A DNA stretch of 64,000 nt from Pseudomonadota bacterium (lineage in GTDB: Bacteria; Pseudomonadota; Alphaproteobacteria; Dongiales; Dongiaceae): contig JACPDN010000016.1 in NCBI GenBank assembly GCA_016183985.1, positions 1-64,000 of the forward strand, in the 5' to 3' direction. This document shows positions 1-8,417 of this stretch, piece after piece (positions within the stretch are counted from its first letter, which is position 1; every line of letters starts with the position of its first letter). Under the pieces are notes generated by a model that was not told the origin of the DNA, made no database searches, and worked only from the letters and a program-made list of their open reading frames with translations. The translations under genes were made by a program, and so were the position numbers.

Positions 1-16
1 GAGAAAGTCATCGCTA

Positions 17-124
17 CCCCCCTCCCTAACCCTCCCCCTGAAGGGAGAGGGAATTGGAACGAGGTGGTCGGTGCGAGTTCGGTGAGAAAGCCCTCTCCCT
101 TCAGGGGGAGGGTTGGGAGGGGGG
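17..124. repeat. Long near-perfect inverted repeat
   Basis: Arms at 17-51 and 91-124 are reverse complements over about 34 bases with one single-base indel, separated by 39 bases. Each arm itself contains the smaller palindrome CCCTGAAGGG. Transcribed, this would form a very stable stem-loop just upstream of gatC. C-rich palindromes of this kind are dispersed repeats in many alphaproteobacteria, so this is probably a repeat-element doublet or a terminator for the gene upstream of the window rather than a gatC control element. No gene is seen in 1-287. Confidence 0.75.
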
Positions 125-287
125 CGCCAAGTGACGGGTGCTGGCACGCACCCACCTCATGCACGACGGCCCCCATCTTTCCGGCAATAGCCACTCGTCC
201 CGGAGTGGTTGCCCCGCCCTGGGGTCGGATGCTAGTTTCCGGCCCGATTTCGCCTGTTTTCCGCAAAGATTGGACTGATCTCCCGCC

Positions 288-575
288 ATGTCATTGGACA
301 GCAAGACCGTCGCCCATATTGCCACTTTGGCCCGTATCCGGGTGCCCGAGGCCGATCTGCCCGGGCTCGCCAGCGAGCTTTCCAGCATCATGACCTGGAT
401 CGAGCAATTGAACGAAGTGAACACCAAGGGCGTCGAGCCGATGTCGGGTGTGGCCGCGCGCGACCTGCCGCGCCGGAATGATGTGGTGAATGACGGCGGC
501 GATCCCAGCAAGGTGCTCGCCAATGCACCGGAGCCTGCCCATGGCTTCTTCACCGTCCCCAAAGTGGTCGAGTGA
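288..575 (+). CDS. gatC: Asp-tRNA(Asn)/Glu-tRNA(Gln) amidotransferase subunit C
   Basis: GatC is the small subunit of the GatCAB complex, which converts misacylated Glu-tRNA(Gln) and Asp-tRNA(Asn) into the correct amide forms in the cytoplasm. The 95-residue product has normal family length. It opens with the typical pattern of Ser-Leu-Asp, then VAHIATLARIRV, and later carries the conserved MTWIEQLNEVNT and VEPMSGV segments. GatC acts as a clamp between GatA and GatB rather than as a catalyst. The ATG at 288 fits the family start. gatA follows after 12 bases and gatB after that, so the three form one operon. The identification is secure. Confidence 0.96.
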   Translation: MSLDSKTVAHIATLARIRVPEADLPGLASELSSIMTWIEQLNEVNTKGVEPMSGVAARDLPRRNDVVNDGGDPSKVLANAPEPAHGFFTVPKVVE

Positions 576-587
576 GGAGCAAGGCCC

Positions 588-2075
588 ATGACCGATTTGA
601 CGCATCTCACCATCGCCGACGCTCTCGACGGCCTCGCCGCGAAAAAATTCTCGGCCCGCGAACTGACCGACGCCCATCTCAAAAAGATGGCGGCGCTGAA
701 GAAGCTCAACGCCTATATCACCGAGACGCCGGAAAAGGCGCGGGAACAGGCCGACGCTTCCGACAAGCGCCGTGCAGCGGGCGGCAAGGTCGGCGCGCTC
801 GACGGTATTCCGCTCGGCATCAAGGATCTCTTCTGCACCGAAGGTGTGCAGACGACGGCCGGTTCGCACATTCTCGAAGGCTTCAAGCCGACCTATGAAT
901 CGACGGTGACGAAGAACCTCTTCGACGCTGGCGCAGTCATGCTGGGTAAGCTCAACCTCGACGAATTCGCGATGGGCTCCAGCAACAAGACCTCCTATTA
1001 CGGCAATGTCATCAACCCGTGGAAGCGCCGAAATGAAGACGGGGGGTGCGACAGCACCGATCTGGTCCCCGGTGGTTCGTCGGGCGGCTCATCGGCAGCC
1101 GTTGCCGCGCGCATCGCCATGGCGGCGACCGGTACCGATACCGGCGGTTCGATCCGCCAGCCGGCGGCCTTGACCGGCACGGTCGGCATCAAGCCAACCT
1201 ATGGCCGCTGCTCGCGCTGGGGCATCGTCGCGTTCGCATCCTCGCTCGATCAGGCAGGTCCGATCGCGCGCTCGGTCGAAGACTGCGCCATCATGCTGGG
1301 TGCCATGGCCGGACATGACCCGAAGGATTCGACCTCGGTCGAAATGCCGGTGCCGGATTTCCGCAAGGGCCTCACCGGCAACATCAAGGGCTTGCGCGTC
1401 GGCATCCCCAAGGAATACCGCGTCGACGGCATGTCGCAGGAGATCAGCGATCTCTGGGCCAAGGGTGCCGAGTGGCTGAAATCCCAGGGCGCCGAGATCA
1501 AGGAGATCTCGCTGCCGCATACCAAATACGCGCTGCCGACCTATTACATCATCGCCCCGGCGGAAGCCTCGTCGAACCTCGCCCGCTATGACGGCGTGCG
1601 TTTCGGCCTGCGCGTGCCGGGCAACAGCCTTGACGAGATGTACGAGCTGACGCGCGCCGCGGGCTTCGGCAAGGAAGTGAAGCGCCGTATCCTCATCGGC
1701 ACCTATGTGCTCTCGGCCGGTTACTACGACGCCTATTACCTGCAGGCGCAGAAGGTGCGTGCCTTGATCCTCAAGGACTTCACAGACGCTTTCAAACAAG
1801 TCGACGTCATCCTCACACCCTCGACGCCGTCGGCCGCCTTCGGCTTCCACGAGAATGAGGGCGATCCGGTGCAGATGTATCTGCAGGACGTCTTCACCGT
1901 GACGGTGAATCTTGCGGGCCTTCCCGGCATCTCGGTGCCGGCGGGTCTCGATGCCAAAGGCCTGCCTTTGGGCCTGCAGATGATCGGCCGCGCCTTCGAT
2001 GAAGAGACCCTGCTGCGTTCGGCACAGGTTCTCGAGAGAGCCGCCAATTTCACCGCCCTGCCGGCGGGAGTGTGA
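588..2075 (+). CDS. gatA: Asp-tRNA(Asn)/Glu-tRNA(Gln) amidotransferase subunit A
   Basis: GatA is the amidase subunit: it hydrolyses glutamine and passes ammonia through a channel to GatB. The 495-residue protein shows the amidase-signature Ser-cisSer-Lys triad: Lys79 in GIKDLFC, the cis-Ser at 164 in GGSSGGSS, and the nucleophile Ser188 in [10 protein letters not shown]. Length and residue spacing agree with well-studied GatA enzymes. A short Asn-Glu-Asp-Gly-Gly-Cys stretch around residues 145-155 precedes the Gly/Ser loop and looks like a small lineage-specific insertion. An AGGAGC-like ribosome site precedes the ATG. gatB starts five bases after the stop, consistent with coupled translation. 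Confidence 0.97.
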   Translation: MTDLTHLTIADALDGLAAKKFSARELTDAHLKKMAALKKLNAYITETPEKAREQADASDKRRAAGGKVGALDGIPLGIKDLFCTEGVQTTAGSHILEGFKPTYESTVTKNLFDAGAVMLGKLNLDEFAMGSSNKTSYYGNVINPWKRRNEDGGCDSTDLVPGGSSGGSSAAVAARIAMAATGTDTGGSIRQPAALTGTVGIKPTYGRCSRWGIVAFASSLDQAGPIARSVEDCAIMLGAMAGHDPKDSTSVEMPVPDFRKGLTGNIKGLRVGIPKEYRVDGMSQEISDLWAKGAEWLKSQGAEIKEISLPHTKYALPTYYIIAPAEASSNLARYDGVRFGLRVPGNSLDEMYELTRAAGFGKEVKRRILIGTYVLSAGYYDAYYLQAQKVRALILKDFTDAFKQVDVILTPSTPSAAFGFHENEGDPVQMYLQDVFTVTVNLAGLPGISVPAGLDAKGLPLGLQMIGRAFDEETLLRSAQVLERAANFTALPAGV

Positions 2076-2079
2076 TGCA

Positions 2080-3555
2080 ATGACTGACGCGATGATCAAC
2101 GAAAAGAACCTGATCGAAGGCCGCACCGGCAAATGGGAAGTCGTGCTGGGCCTCGAAGTCCATGCCCAGGTGACCTCGCATTCGAAACTGTTCTCAGGTG
2201 CTGCCACCGATTTCGGCGCCGAACCCAACACCCAGGTCAGCCTGGTCGATGCCGGTTTCCCAGGCATGCTGCCGGTGATCAACCAGATCTGTGTCGAGCA
2301 GGCGGTGAAGACGGGTCTGGGCCTCAAGGCGCAGATCAACCTCACCTCGGTCTTCGACCGTAAGAACTATTTCTACGCCGATCTGCCGAATGGCTATCAG
2401 ATCAGTCAGTTCCTGCAGCCGATCGTCGGCAAAGGCACCATCGTGCTGGACCTTGCCGAAGGTGAGCATCGCGAAGTCGGCATCACCCGCCTGCATCTTG
2501 AGCAGGATGCGGGGAAGAGCCTGCATGACCAGCACCCCTCGAAGACCTATGTCGACCTCAACCGTGCCGGTGTCGCACTGATGGAGATCGTCTCGGAACC
2601 CGACATGCGTTCCTCGGAAGAGGCCGCGGCTTACTTGAAGAAGCTGCGCTCGATCCTGCGTTACCTGGGCACCTGCGACGGCAACATGGACGAAGGTTCG
2701 ATGCGCTGCGACGTCAATGTCTCCGTGCGCAAGGTCGGGGGTCCCCTGGGCACGCGCTGCGAGATCAAGAACGTGAACTCGATCCGCTATGTCGCCGCCG
2801 CCATCGAGCATGAAGCGCGCCGCCAGATCGAGGTGATCGAGGAAGGTGGCAGCATCCGCCAGGAAACCCGTCTGTGGGATCCGGGCAAGGGTATGACACG
2901 CGCCATGCGCTCCAAGGAGCAGGCGCATGATTACCGTTACTTCCCCGACCCCGATTTGCTGCCGCTCAAATTGGACGCTGCCTGGGTGGAAAGCCTCAAG
3001 GCTGGCCTGCCGGAATTGCCCGACGCCAAGCGTGCGCGCTTCGTGAAGGATCTCGGCCTCTCCGATTACGATGCCGGCGTTCTGGTCTCGGAAAAAGAAT
3101 CGGCCGACTTCTATGAAGCCGCCGCCAAGGGCCGTGACCCGAAGCTCGTCGCCAATTGGTTGACCTCTGAACTCTTCGGCAAGCTCAACGCGGTCGGCAA
3201 GTCGATCACGGAAAGCCCGGTCTCGGCCAAGGCGCTGGGGGAACTCGTTGGCCTCATCGAGGACAACACCATCTCCGGCCGCATCGCCAAGGATGTCTTC
3301 ACCGAGATGTTCGAAACCGGCAAGCCGGCCGGCCAGATCGTCGAGGAAAAGGGCCTGAAGCAGGTGCTCGATACCGGCGCCATCGATGTCGAGATCGACA
3401 AGATCATGGCGGCCAATGCCGACAAGGTGGCGGAATACCGGGGCGGCAAGGACAAGCTGTTCGGCTTCTTCGTCGGCCAGGTCATGCGCGCCATGGGCGG
3501 CAAGGCCAACCCGGCGATGCTCAACGAACGGCTGAAATCCAAGCTCGCCGGGTAG
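2080..3555 (+). CDS. gatB: Asp-tRNA(Asn)/Glu-tRNA(Gln) amidotransferase subunit B
   Basis: GatB binds the misacylated tRNA, phosphorylates the Glu or Asp side chain with ATP and amidates it with ammonia from GatA. From the ATG at 2080 the protein is 491 residues, the usual length. It begins shortly before the family hallmark [13 protein letters not shown] and contains [30 protein letters not shown] and [14 protein letters not shown]. The C-terminal third is the helical YqeY-like tRNA-binding tail. The reading frame stays open upstream to 1999 inside gatA, but that extension is not family-like. The presence of gatCAB implies tRNA-dependent synthesis of Gln-tRNA and/or Asn-tRNA. Confidence 0.97.
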   Translation: MTDAMINEKNLIEGRTGKWEVVLGLEVHAQVTSHSKLFSGAATDFGAEPNTQVSLVDAGFPGMLPVINQICVEQAVKTGLGLKAQINLTSVFDRKNYFYADLPNGYQISQFLQPIVGKGTIVLDLAEGEHREVGITRLHLEQDAGKSLHDQHPSKTYVDLNRAGVALMEIVSEPDMRSSEEAAAYLKKLRSILRYLGTCDGNMDEGSMRCDVNVSVRKVGGPLGTRCEIKNVNSIRYVAAAIEHEARRQIEVIEEGGSIRQETRLWDPGKGMTRAMRSKEQAHDYRYFPDPDLLPLKLDAAWVESLKAGLPELPDAKRARFVKDLGLSDYDAGVLVSEKESADFYEAAAKGRDPKLVANWLTSELFGKLNAVGKSITESPVSAKALGELVGLIEDNTISGRIAKDVFTEMFETGKPAGQIVEEKGLKQVLDTGAIDVEIDKIMAANADKVAEYRGGKDKLFGFFVGQVMRAMGGKANPAMLNERLKSKLAG

Positions 3556-3664
3556 TTTCTGCTCGGCAATTTTTGCCTATCCCTAGGTAAAACCTGCCCA
3601 TTTTTGGTCCCGACCCGTTGTGCGATACTTCTGGTGAGAAGTACGCGCAGCGCGGGTAGGACCG

Positions 3665-4606
3665 ATGGGCGTGAGCAACGGCATCTTCAACATCATCCAG
3701 CGCGGACAATTCAGTGTCGCCGCGACGGCCTCGTTGCGCACCACCACGACCACGCAGACCGGCAAGACGCCATCGCAAGGCAGCAGCAACCCGCTGACCT
3801 GGTCGCTCAAGAAGAATGAGAGCGCCGTCGCGGCCTATTGGCGTCTGGCACCGGATGCTGCGGCGAAGAACGCGCCTAGCCAGGATATCGTCAAGCGCCT
3901 CGAAAAGATGGCCGATGGCGATAACAAGGATATCGCTGCCGAGAAGATGCGTCAGGCAAAAGCCAAGCTCGATGGCCTGCGCCGGCAGTTGCAAATGCTG
4001 GCAGCGACCGGCGATGTCAGGCAGCTGCGCCGCATCGCGGCCGAAGCAGCAAGCCTGGCGCGCGAAATCGGTGCGGCCGCGCGCAGCATGGCGCAAGGCA
4101 TCGGCGCGGGTAGCGTTTCCGGCGAGGCATCCGGTGCCCAGGCCACGGCAAGTGCGGCCAATTCAGCGGCCCGGACGGCGCCGGCCAATAACGATACCGG
4201 CAGCGAAGCGCCGCCTGCCTCGGGTGTCGCACCAACAGTTTCGGGCGCAGCGGATAACGAGCGTGATCAATCCTTCAAGGCTCTGCACGACCTGACCAGC
4301 GACGCCCGCAATGCGGTGGTCCAGGCCAAGGGGATCATCTCCCTGGCCGCCCAGATCGCCCGCTCCCGGCGTCGTGGCGGCGATGACGATGACGAGCGCT
4401 ATTTCCGCCGTCTTCAGGATGAGGTGGATGGCGCCCTGGCTGAAATCGATGCCGGCCAGCGCGAAGCCTTGAACATGCTGCTCAACCCGGAGGGTGACGG
4501 CGCCCTGGGCGAATTGACGACGGCCATCTCCAGCTCGACCCTGTCGATCGAGCTTTCGGTCGAGGCGACCGTGACGACCGAAACCCATATCGAGATCGTC
4601 GCCTGA
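3665..4606 (+). CDS. Uncharacterised Ala-rich, partly coiled-coil protein
   Basis: I do not recognise a family for this 313-residue protein. It has no signal peptide or membrane segment. The N-terminal 40 residues are Ser/Thr/Gln-rich. Residues about 50-140 form a charged, probably helical stretch with Leu/Ala heptads, for example AKLDGLRRQLQMLA. Residues about 150-190 are a low-complexity Ala/Ser/Thr linker. A second helical block follows, with an RSRRRGGDDDDERYFRR basic-acidic patch near residue 237. The C-terminus is beta-prone and Thr/Val/Ile-rich, ending TETHIEIVA. It stands alone between gatB and a hydroxylase gene on the same strand. Codon bias matches its neighbours, so I regard it as a real gene. 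A cytoplasmic structural or surface-associated role is only a guess. Confidence 0.65.
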   Translation: MGVSNGIFNIIQRGQFSVAATASLRTTTTTQTGKTPSQGSSNPLTWSLKKNESAVAAYWRLAPDAAAKNAPSQDIVKRLEKMADGDNKDIAAEKMRQAKAKLDGLRRQLQMLAATGDVRQLRRIAAEAASLAREIGAAARSMAQGIGAGSVSGEASGAQATASAANSAARTAPANNDTGSEAPPASGVAPTVSGAADNERDQSFKALHDLTSDARNAVVQAKGIISLAAQIARSRRRGGDDDDERYFRRLQDEVDGALAEIDAGQREALNMLLNPEGDGALGELTTAISSSTLSIELSVEATVTTETHIEIVA

Positions 4607-4693
4607 CAGAAACCCGTCCGCGCTCATTTGCCTCAAAGCTCTGATTTCGCAGCGTTTGCACTTTCTTCACCAACGCGCCCATAATCTCTGCCC

Positions 4694-5692
4694 ATGGAGA
4701 ACTGGCGCAATTTCTGGCCTGAACTCAAGGCGTTGCTTGGCGAGCCGGCACGGTATTTCACCGATCCGACCGAGCGCTTGTTCGTGCTTTATCTGGCCAG
4801 CGCCCTGCTTTGCGCGCTGGTGGTCTATGCAATCGCACGCTTGCGCAGCCCGCAAAGCGTGCCGGCCAGCCTGATCGGATATCTGTTCCCGCGAGAGGTC
4901 TATCTGCACCCGTCGGCGAAGGCGGATTACGCCTTCTTCATCGTCGACCGCATCCTCTCCTTCCTGTTCATCCCGTACTTCGTCCTTGTCGTGCCGATGG
5001 TGGGCGCGCCGCTCTATCATCTTCTGGTCGTTGTATTTGGCGAGGCAACGCCAATCCTTCCGCCAGGTGTTGCCACCAATTTGCTGCTGACATTGATCTC
5101 CGTCCTGGCGGTCGACTTTGCCCTGTGGTGGATTCACTACCTGCATCACCGCATTCCGGTGCTGTGGGAATTTCACAAGGTGCACCACTCCGCCGAGGTG
5201 ATGACGCCGATCACGGCCTATCGCATGCATCCGGTGGAGATCATTCTCAACCTCAATCTCACCGGCTTCGTGAGTGCCGTCACGTTCGCGATTTTCCGCT
5301 ATATCACTGCAGACACGGGGGTCACCTATACGGTGGTTGGCATCGACGTCATCACCTTCGCCTTCCTGTTGTTCGCCTTTAACCTGCGTCACTCGCACAT
5401 TCCGATGGCTTACCCACGCGCCCTCAGCCACCTCTTCGTCAGCCCGTGGATGCATCAGGTGCATCATTCCCTCGAGGCACGGCATCTCGATAAGAATATG
5501 GGCTTCATCTTCGCGATCTGGGATTGGATGTTCGGGACGCTTTACGTGCCCGTGCGCGGCGAGACTTTCGCGCTGGGGCTTGATTCCGGCGAGGCGCCCA
5601 AGTTTCACTCGGTCCGCGCCATGTATCTGCGCCCGTTCCGCAATATCCTCGACCGGCTAGATCCGGCGAAATCGACGCCCAGATCATCATGA
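4694..5692 (+). CDS. Sterol desaturase / fatty acid hydroxylase superfamily membrane protein
   Basis: This 332-residue integral membrane protein belongs to the di-iron fatty acid hydroxylase superfamily (ERG3/C-4 methyl sterol oxidase type). The His clusters that ligate iron are all visible: HYLHH and HKVHHS around residues 150-165, LRHSHIP near 235, and HQVHHS near 255. Hydrophobic segments near residues 35-55, 75-120, 130-150 and 205-235 fit the usual four-helix membrane core. The substrate cannot be told from sequence; bacterial members hydroxylate carotenoids, hopanoids, ornithine lipids or fatty acyl chains. The stop overlaps the start of the downstream creatininase-like gene by four bases (ATGA), so the two are probably co-translated. 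Confidence 0.85.
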   Translation: MENWRNFWPELKALLGEPARYFTDPTERLFVLYLASALLCALVVYAIARLRSPQSVPASLIGYLFPREVYLHPSAKADYAFFIVDRILSFLFIPYFVLVVPMVGAPLYHLLVVVFGEATPILPPGVATNLLLTLISVLAVDFALWWIHYLHHRIPVLWEFHKVHHSAEVMTPITAYRMHPVEIILNLNLTGFVSAVTFAIFRYITADTGVTYTVVGIDVITFAFLLFAFNLRHSHIPMAYPRALSHLFVSPWMHQVHHSLEARHLDKNMGFIFAIWDWMFGTLYVPVRGETFALGLDSGEAPKFHSVRAMYLRPFRNILDRLDPAKSTPRSS

Positions 5693-6483
5693 TCCTGACG
5701 CGATACGCGATCTTCCTGGCGCTGCTGATCCTGACATCGCCGGCCCTGGCCCAATCCGGGCCCAGCGTCGCGCTTGAGCAATTGACCAGTCCGGAAGTGG
5801 CGGGCCTGCAGGCCCAAGGCTGGGATACGATCATCATTCCAACCGGCGGCACGGAGCAGAACGGGCCGCAGCTGACACTCGGCAAGCACAACGTCATCAT
5901 CCGCTACACCGCGGGCGAGATCGCCAAGCGCCTTGGCCATACGCTGGTAGCGCCCGTGATGGCCTATGTGCCGGAAGGAAACATCGACCCGCCGGAGGGG
6001 CATATGCGCTCCCCCGGCACGATCAGCCTGCCGGAGCCCGTCTTTGCCGCCGTGCTTGAAGCGGCAGCGCGTTCCTTCATCGCGACGGGGTTCAAGACGG
6101 TATTGCTGATCGGCGATTCCGGCGGCAATCAGGCGGCGCAGGAGGCAGTGGCCGCCAAGCTGGCAAATGAATTTGCCGATGCCGGCATCCATATCTTCGC
6201 TGTGACGGATTATTACGCCGCCAACGGACAGGTCGATTGGCTGCTGGCGGCCGGCGAAAGCGAGGCCGATATCGGCACACATGCGGGCATCCGCGAGACA
6301 TCCGAATTGCTGGCGATCGATCCCGCTGCCGTGCGCCAGGATCTGCTGACGCCTGCGACCAATTGGCCCGAGGTTGCCGGCCGGCCGGATCACGCCCAGG
6401 CGGAATGGGGGCGGGCCCTGCTGGAGCTCAAGATCGAGGCGGCGCTGCGCCAGATCCGGCGCTTGCGCGGTCAGCCAGAATAG
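5689..6483 (+). CDS. Secreted creatininase-family protein
   Basis: This 264-residue protein starts with a clear Sec signal peptide (residues 1-22, ending in ALA-Q) and continues as a creatininase-family amidohydrolase: IIPTGGTEQNGPQLTLG, then VPEGNIDPPEGHMRSPGT and VLLIGDSGGNQ. Family enzymes are metal-dependent amide hydrolases related to creatinine amidohydrolase and MftE. The metal-site segments are changed relative to creatininase itself: EQH-G-P-H becomes EQN-G-P-Q, the following Asp is replaced by His (LGKHN), and the second site reads GDSGGN rather than a His-containing loop. It may therefore bind metal differently or have another activity. It is exported, unlike classical creatininases. 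Its start overlaps the hydroxylase gene by four bases. The substrate is unknown. Confidence 0.8.
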   Translation: MILTRYAIFLALLILTSPALAQSGPSVALEQLTSPEVAGLQAQGWDTIIIPTGGTEQNGPQLTLGKHNVIIRYTAGEIAKRLGHTLVAPVMAYVPEGNIDPPEGHMRSPGTISLPEPVFAAVLEAAARSFIATGFKTVLLIGDSGGNQAAQEAVAAKLANEFADAGIHIFAVTDYYAANGQVDWLLAAGESEADIGTHAGIRETSELLAIDPAAVRQDLLTPATNWPEVAGRPDHAQAEWGRALLELKIEAALRQIRRLRGQPE

Positions 6484-6598
6484 TGCGGGCCGGAATAAGC
6501 GCGGATCGCCAATCGTAATGTTGTGTTAACTAATTTCTGGCGTAAAATAGGGAAGTTACGGGATTCCTTGAGCCTATGGCCGGGGAGGGGGACAGACC

Positions 6599-7009
6599 AT
6601 GCCGCGGGTTTCGCATTTTAGGTGGATGACGCTAGGCGCCTTGCTGGGTGCCGGCCTTCTTGCAGGTTGTGGCGGCCGCATGGCCAACCCGACGCCGGAA
6701 GTCTCGATCTATGACCGCTACATGACCTGCGACCAAATCCAGGCCGAAGTCGCGCGCAATTACGAGGAGCAATCCGAATTGGCGCGCGAACATGCCTGGG
6801 ATCTCGAAAAGAACGACATGATCATGGGCCTGTCGCTGGCCTTCCCGCCGGGTTGGTTCGCCGTCGACCAGACGGTTGAAGAAGACTACCCGAACGCGCC
6901 GCAGGATATCGAAGGCTTGGCCCTGGGCGATCGCAACCGGCATATCATCGCGCTTGCCAAGGAAGGCGGCTGCTGGCCGAACCCGCAAGTTTGGAGTCCT
7001 GCATCATGA
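6599..7009 (+). CDS. Predicted lipoprotein, first of a tandem paralogous pair
   Basis: This 136-residue protein has a lipoprotein signal peptide with lipobox LLAGC, putting the lipidated Cys at residue 23. The mature part contains MTCDQIQAEVARNYEEQ, a hydrophobic FPPGWFAVD segment and a C-terminal RNRHIIALAKEGGCW, so two further cysteines could form a disulfide. No named family is recognised. It overlaps the next gene by four bases (ATGA). That gene encodes a shorter lipoprotein with the same order of motifs, so the two look like an old tandem duplication forming one operon. An outer-membrane or periplasmic-face location is likely; the function is unknown. Confidence 0.75.
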   Translation: MPRVSHFRWMTLGALLGAGLLAGCGGRMANPTPEVSIYDRYMTCDQIQAEVARNYEEQSELAREHAWDLEKNDMIMGLSLAFPPGWFAVDQTVEEDYPNAPQDIEGLALGDRNRHIIALAKEGGCWPNPQVWSPAS

Positions 7010-7359
7010 GCCGTCTTGCAAGATCGATCGCCGCGGCATCGTTGCTCTCGCTGGCACTGCTTGGCGCTTGCGGTGGTGAGGTGCCGAAGCTTACCCAGGT
7101 TGTCAGGCCGACTGACAATCAGATGAGCTGCATGGACCTGCTGAGGGAAACCAATCAGAACGATCTGGAGATCGCGCGGCTTGTCGACCGGGATGATCAG
7201 GTGCATCGGCGCAATGTCCACTTCACGGTGGTCGACGGCGTCATGTTCCCGCCAGCCATGCTGACGCTCGATCTGCGCGATCAGGCGGCCAAGGAAATGA
7301 GCACGGTCCGGGCGCGCAATGATCGCCTGATCGAATTGGCCAATATGAACGGCTGCTGA
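7006..7359 (+). CDS. Predicted lipoprotein, second of a tandem paralogous pair
   Basis: The 117-residue product starts at the ATG overlapping the previous stop (7006). A start five codons upstream is possible but would disturb the signal peptide. The lipobox is LLGAC. The mature protein repeats the plan of its neighbour: MSCMDLLRETNQNDLE corresponds to MTCDQIQAEVARNYEE, FPPAMLTLD to FPPGWFAVD, and RNDRLIELANMNGC to RNRHIIALAKEGGC. The conserved Cys near each end suggests an intramolecular disulfide. The gene ends the operon; the next gene converges on it from the other strand five bases later. The function is unknown. Confidence 0.72.
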   Translation: MSRLARSIAAASLLSLALLGACGGEVPKLTQVVRPTDNQMSCMDLLRETNQNDLEIARLVDRDDQVHRRNVHFTVVDGVMFPPAMLTLDLRDQAAKEMSTVRARNDRLIELANMNGC

Positions 7360-7364
7360 CGGCC

Positions 7365-8240
7365 TTATGTCAGCATGAACTGGCGCAATTGCGCGACGAT
7401 CTGATCCGGGATTTCCTCAGGGATAAAATGCCCCGATTGGACCCGTTCCACCGTCACTTTCTTTGCCCAGCGCTGCCATTGCTTCAGCGGGTCGCGCTTC
7501 TCATCCACGAACGTGCCTGAATAGAAGGCGAGCGTCGGGCATTCGATCATGCGGCCGGCCTTCAAATCGGCAAGGTCATGCGTGTCGTCGATCGTGGCGC
7601 CGGCGCGGTAATCGGCGCAGGTCGCGGCGATGACTTCGGGGCGGCGGAAACAGCGCTTGTATTCGGCCATGACGTCATCCGGGAAAGCCGCCATGTCGCC
7701 GGCCCAATACCGGATGATCCATTCCAGCCAATAATCCGGGTCGGCACCGATCAGATGTTCGGGCAAGCCGCCCGGTTGTGCCAGGAAACCCCAATGGAAC
7801 GTGCCGAGCGCGAACTTCTTGTCGGCCTGTTCCCAATAGGTCGCCGTCGGCACGATATCGAGCGGCACCAGGCGGTGGATGCGGTCGGGATAATCGAGTG
7901 CCAGGCGATAGGCGACGCGGGCGCCGCGGTCATGGCCGATGACCGAGAATTTCTCGAAGCCCAGCATCTTCATGATCTCGACCACTTCGGCGGCCATCTG
8001 CCGCTTCGAGTAGTTGCTGGAATCGGCCAAGGGCGCGGGTGCCGCACTGTCGCCATAGCCTTTGAGATCGAGGCAGACGACCGACATCGAGCGCGCCAGC
8101 TGCGGGGCGAGATGCCGCCAGATGATATGGGTCTGGGGATAGCCGTGGAGCAACACCACCGGGCTGCCTTCGCCACCCTTGATGACCTTGAAGCTGAGGT
8201 CGTTGAGCTGAACCTGCCAGCGGCTGAAGCCGTCGAACAT
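7365..8240 (-). CDS. Alpha/beta hydrolase, fluoroacetate-dehalogenase type
   Basis: From the ATG at 8240, preceded by GGGGGA, the protein is 291 residues. It has the alpha/beta-hydrolase fold with LLHGYPQTHIIWRH (oxyanion region) and GHDRGARVAYRLALD around the nucleophile. Numbering from this start gives Asp104, Arg105, Arg108, Asp128, His149, Trp150 and His271, with a Tyr at 211. In fluoroacetate dehalogenase from Burkholderia sp. FA1 the nucleophile is Asp104, the other catalytic residues Asp128 and His271, the carboxylate binders Arg105/Arg108, and the halide pocket His149, Trp150 and Tyr212. The match covers the halide-stabilising residues, not just the fold. Haloacetate or fluoroacetate hydrolysis is therefore plausible, though related epoxide hydrolases exist. 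It is divergent from putA with a 177-base gap. Confidence 0.85.
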   Translation of the reverse strand: MFDGFSRWQVQLNDLSFKVIKGGEGSPVVLLHGYPQTHIIWRHLAPQLARSMSVVCLDLKGYGDSAAPAPLADSSNYSKRQMAAEVVEIMKMLGFEKFSVIGHDRGARVAYRLALDYPDRIHRLVPLDIVPTATYWEQADKKFALGTFHWGFLAQPGGLPEHLIGADPDYWLEWIIRYWAGDMAAFPDDVMAEYKRCFRRPEVIAATCADYRAGATIDDTHDLADLKAGRMIECPTLAFYSGTFVDEKRDPLKQWQRWAKKVTVERVQSGHFIPEEIPDQIVAQLRQFMLT

Positions 8241-8417
8241 GTTGCTATCCCCCAAGTTTTGCGCCCGGACATGCCTCCTGGCGGTGGCGATTCGGGCCCA
8301 CTTTCTTCTGCCGCGGAAGGGATTAGACTGTGCGCCGCGATTCCCGGTCAACCCCTCCCAGGACCGCTGTCTCAATTCGGCTTTTCTGGGCTATTTCAAG
8401 GTCTTAATCCTTCCATC

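Noticed and set aside
3568-3592. Small palindrome TTTTGCCTA/TAGGTAAAA after gatB as a terminator
   Set aside because: The stem is short and interrupted and lacks a clear T-run, so I do not annotate it.
7578-8417. N-terminal extension of the putA frame
   Set aside because: It runs antisense to the hydrolase gene and does not resemble a PutA DNA-binding or arm domain; the PutA-like sequence begins after 8418.
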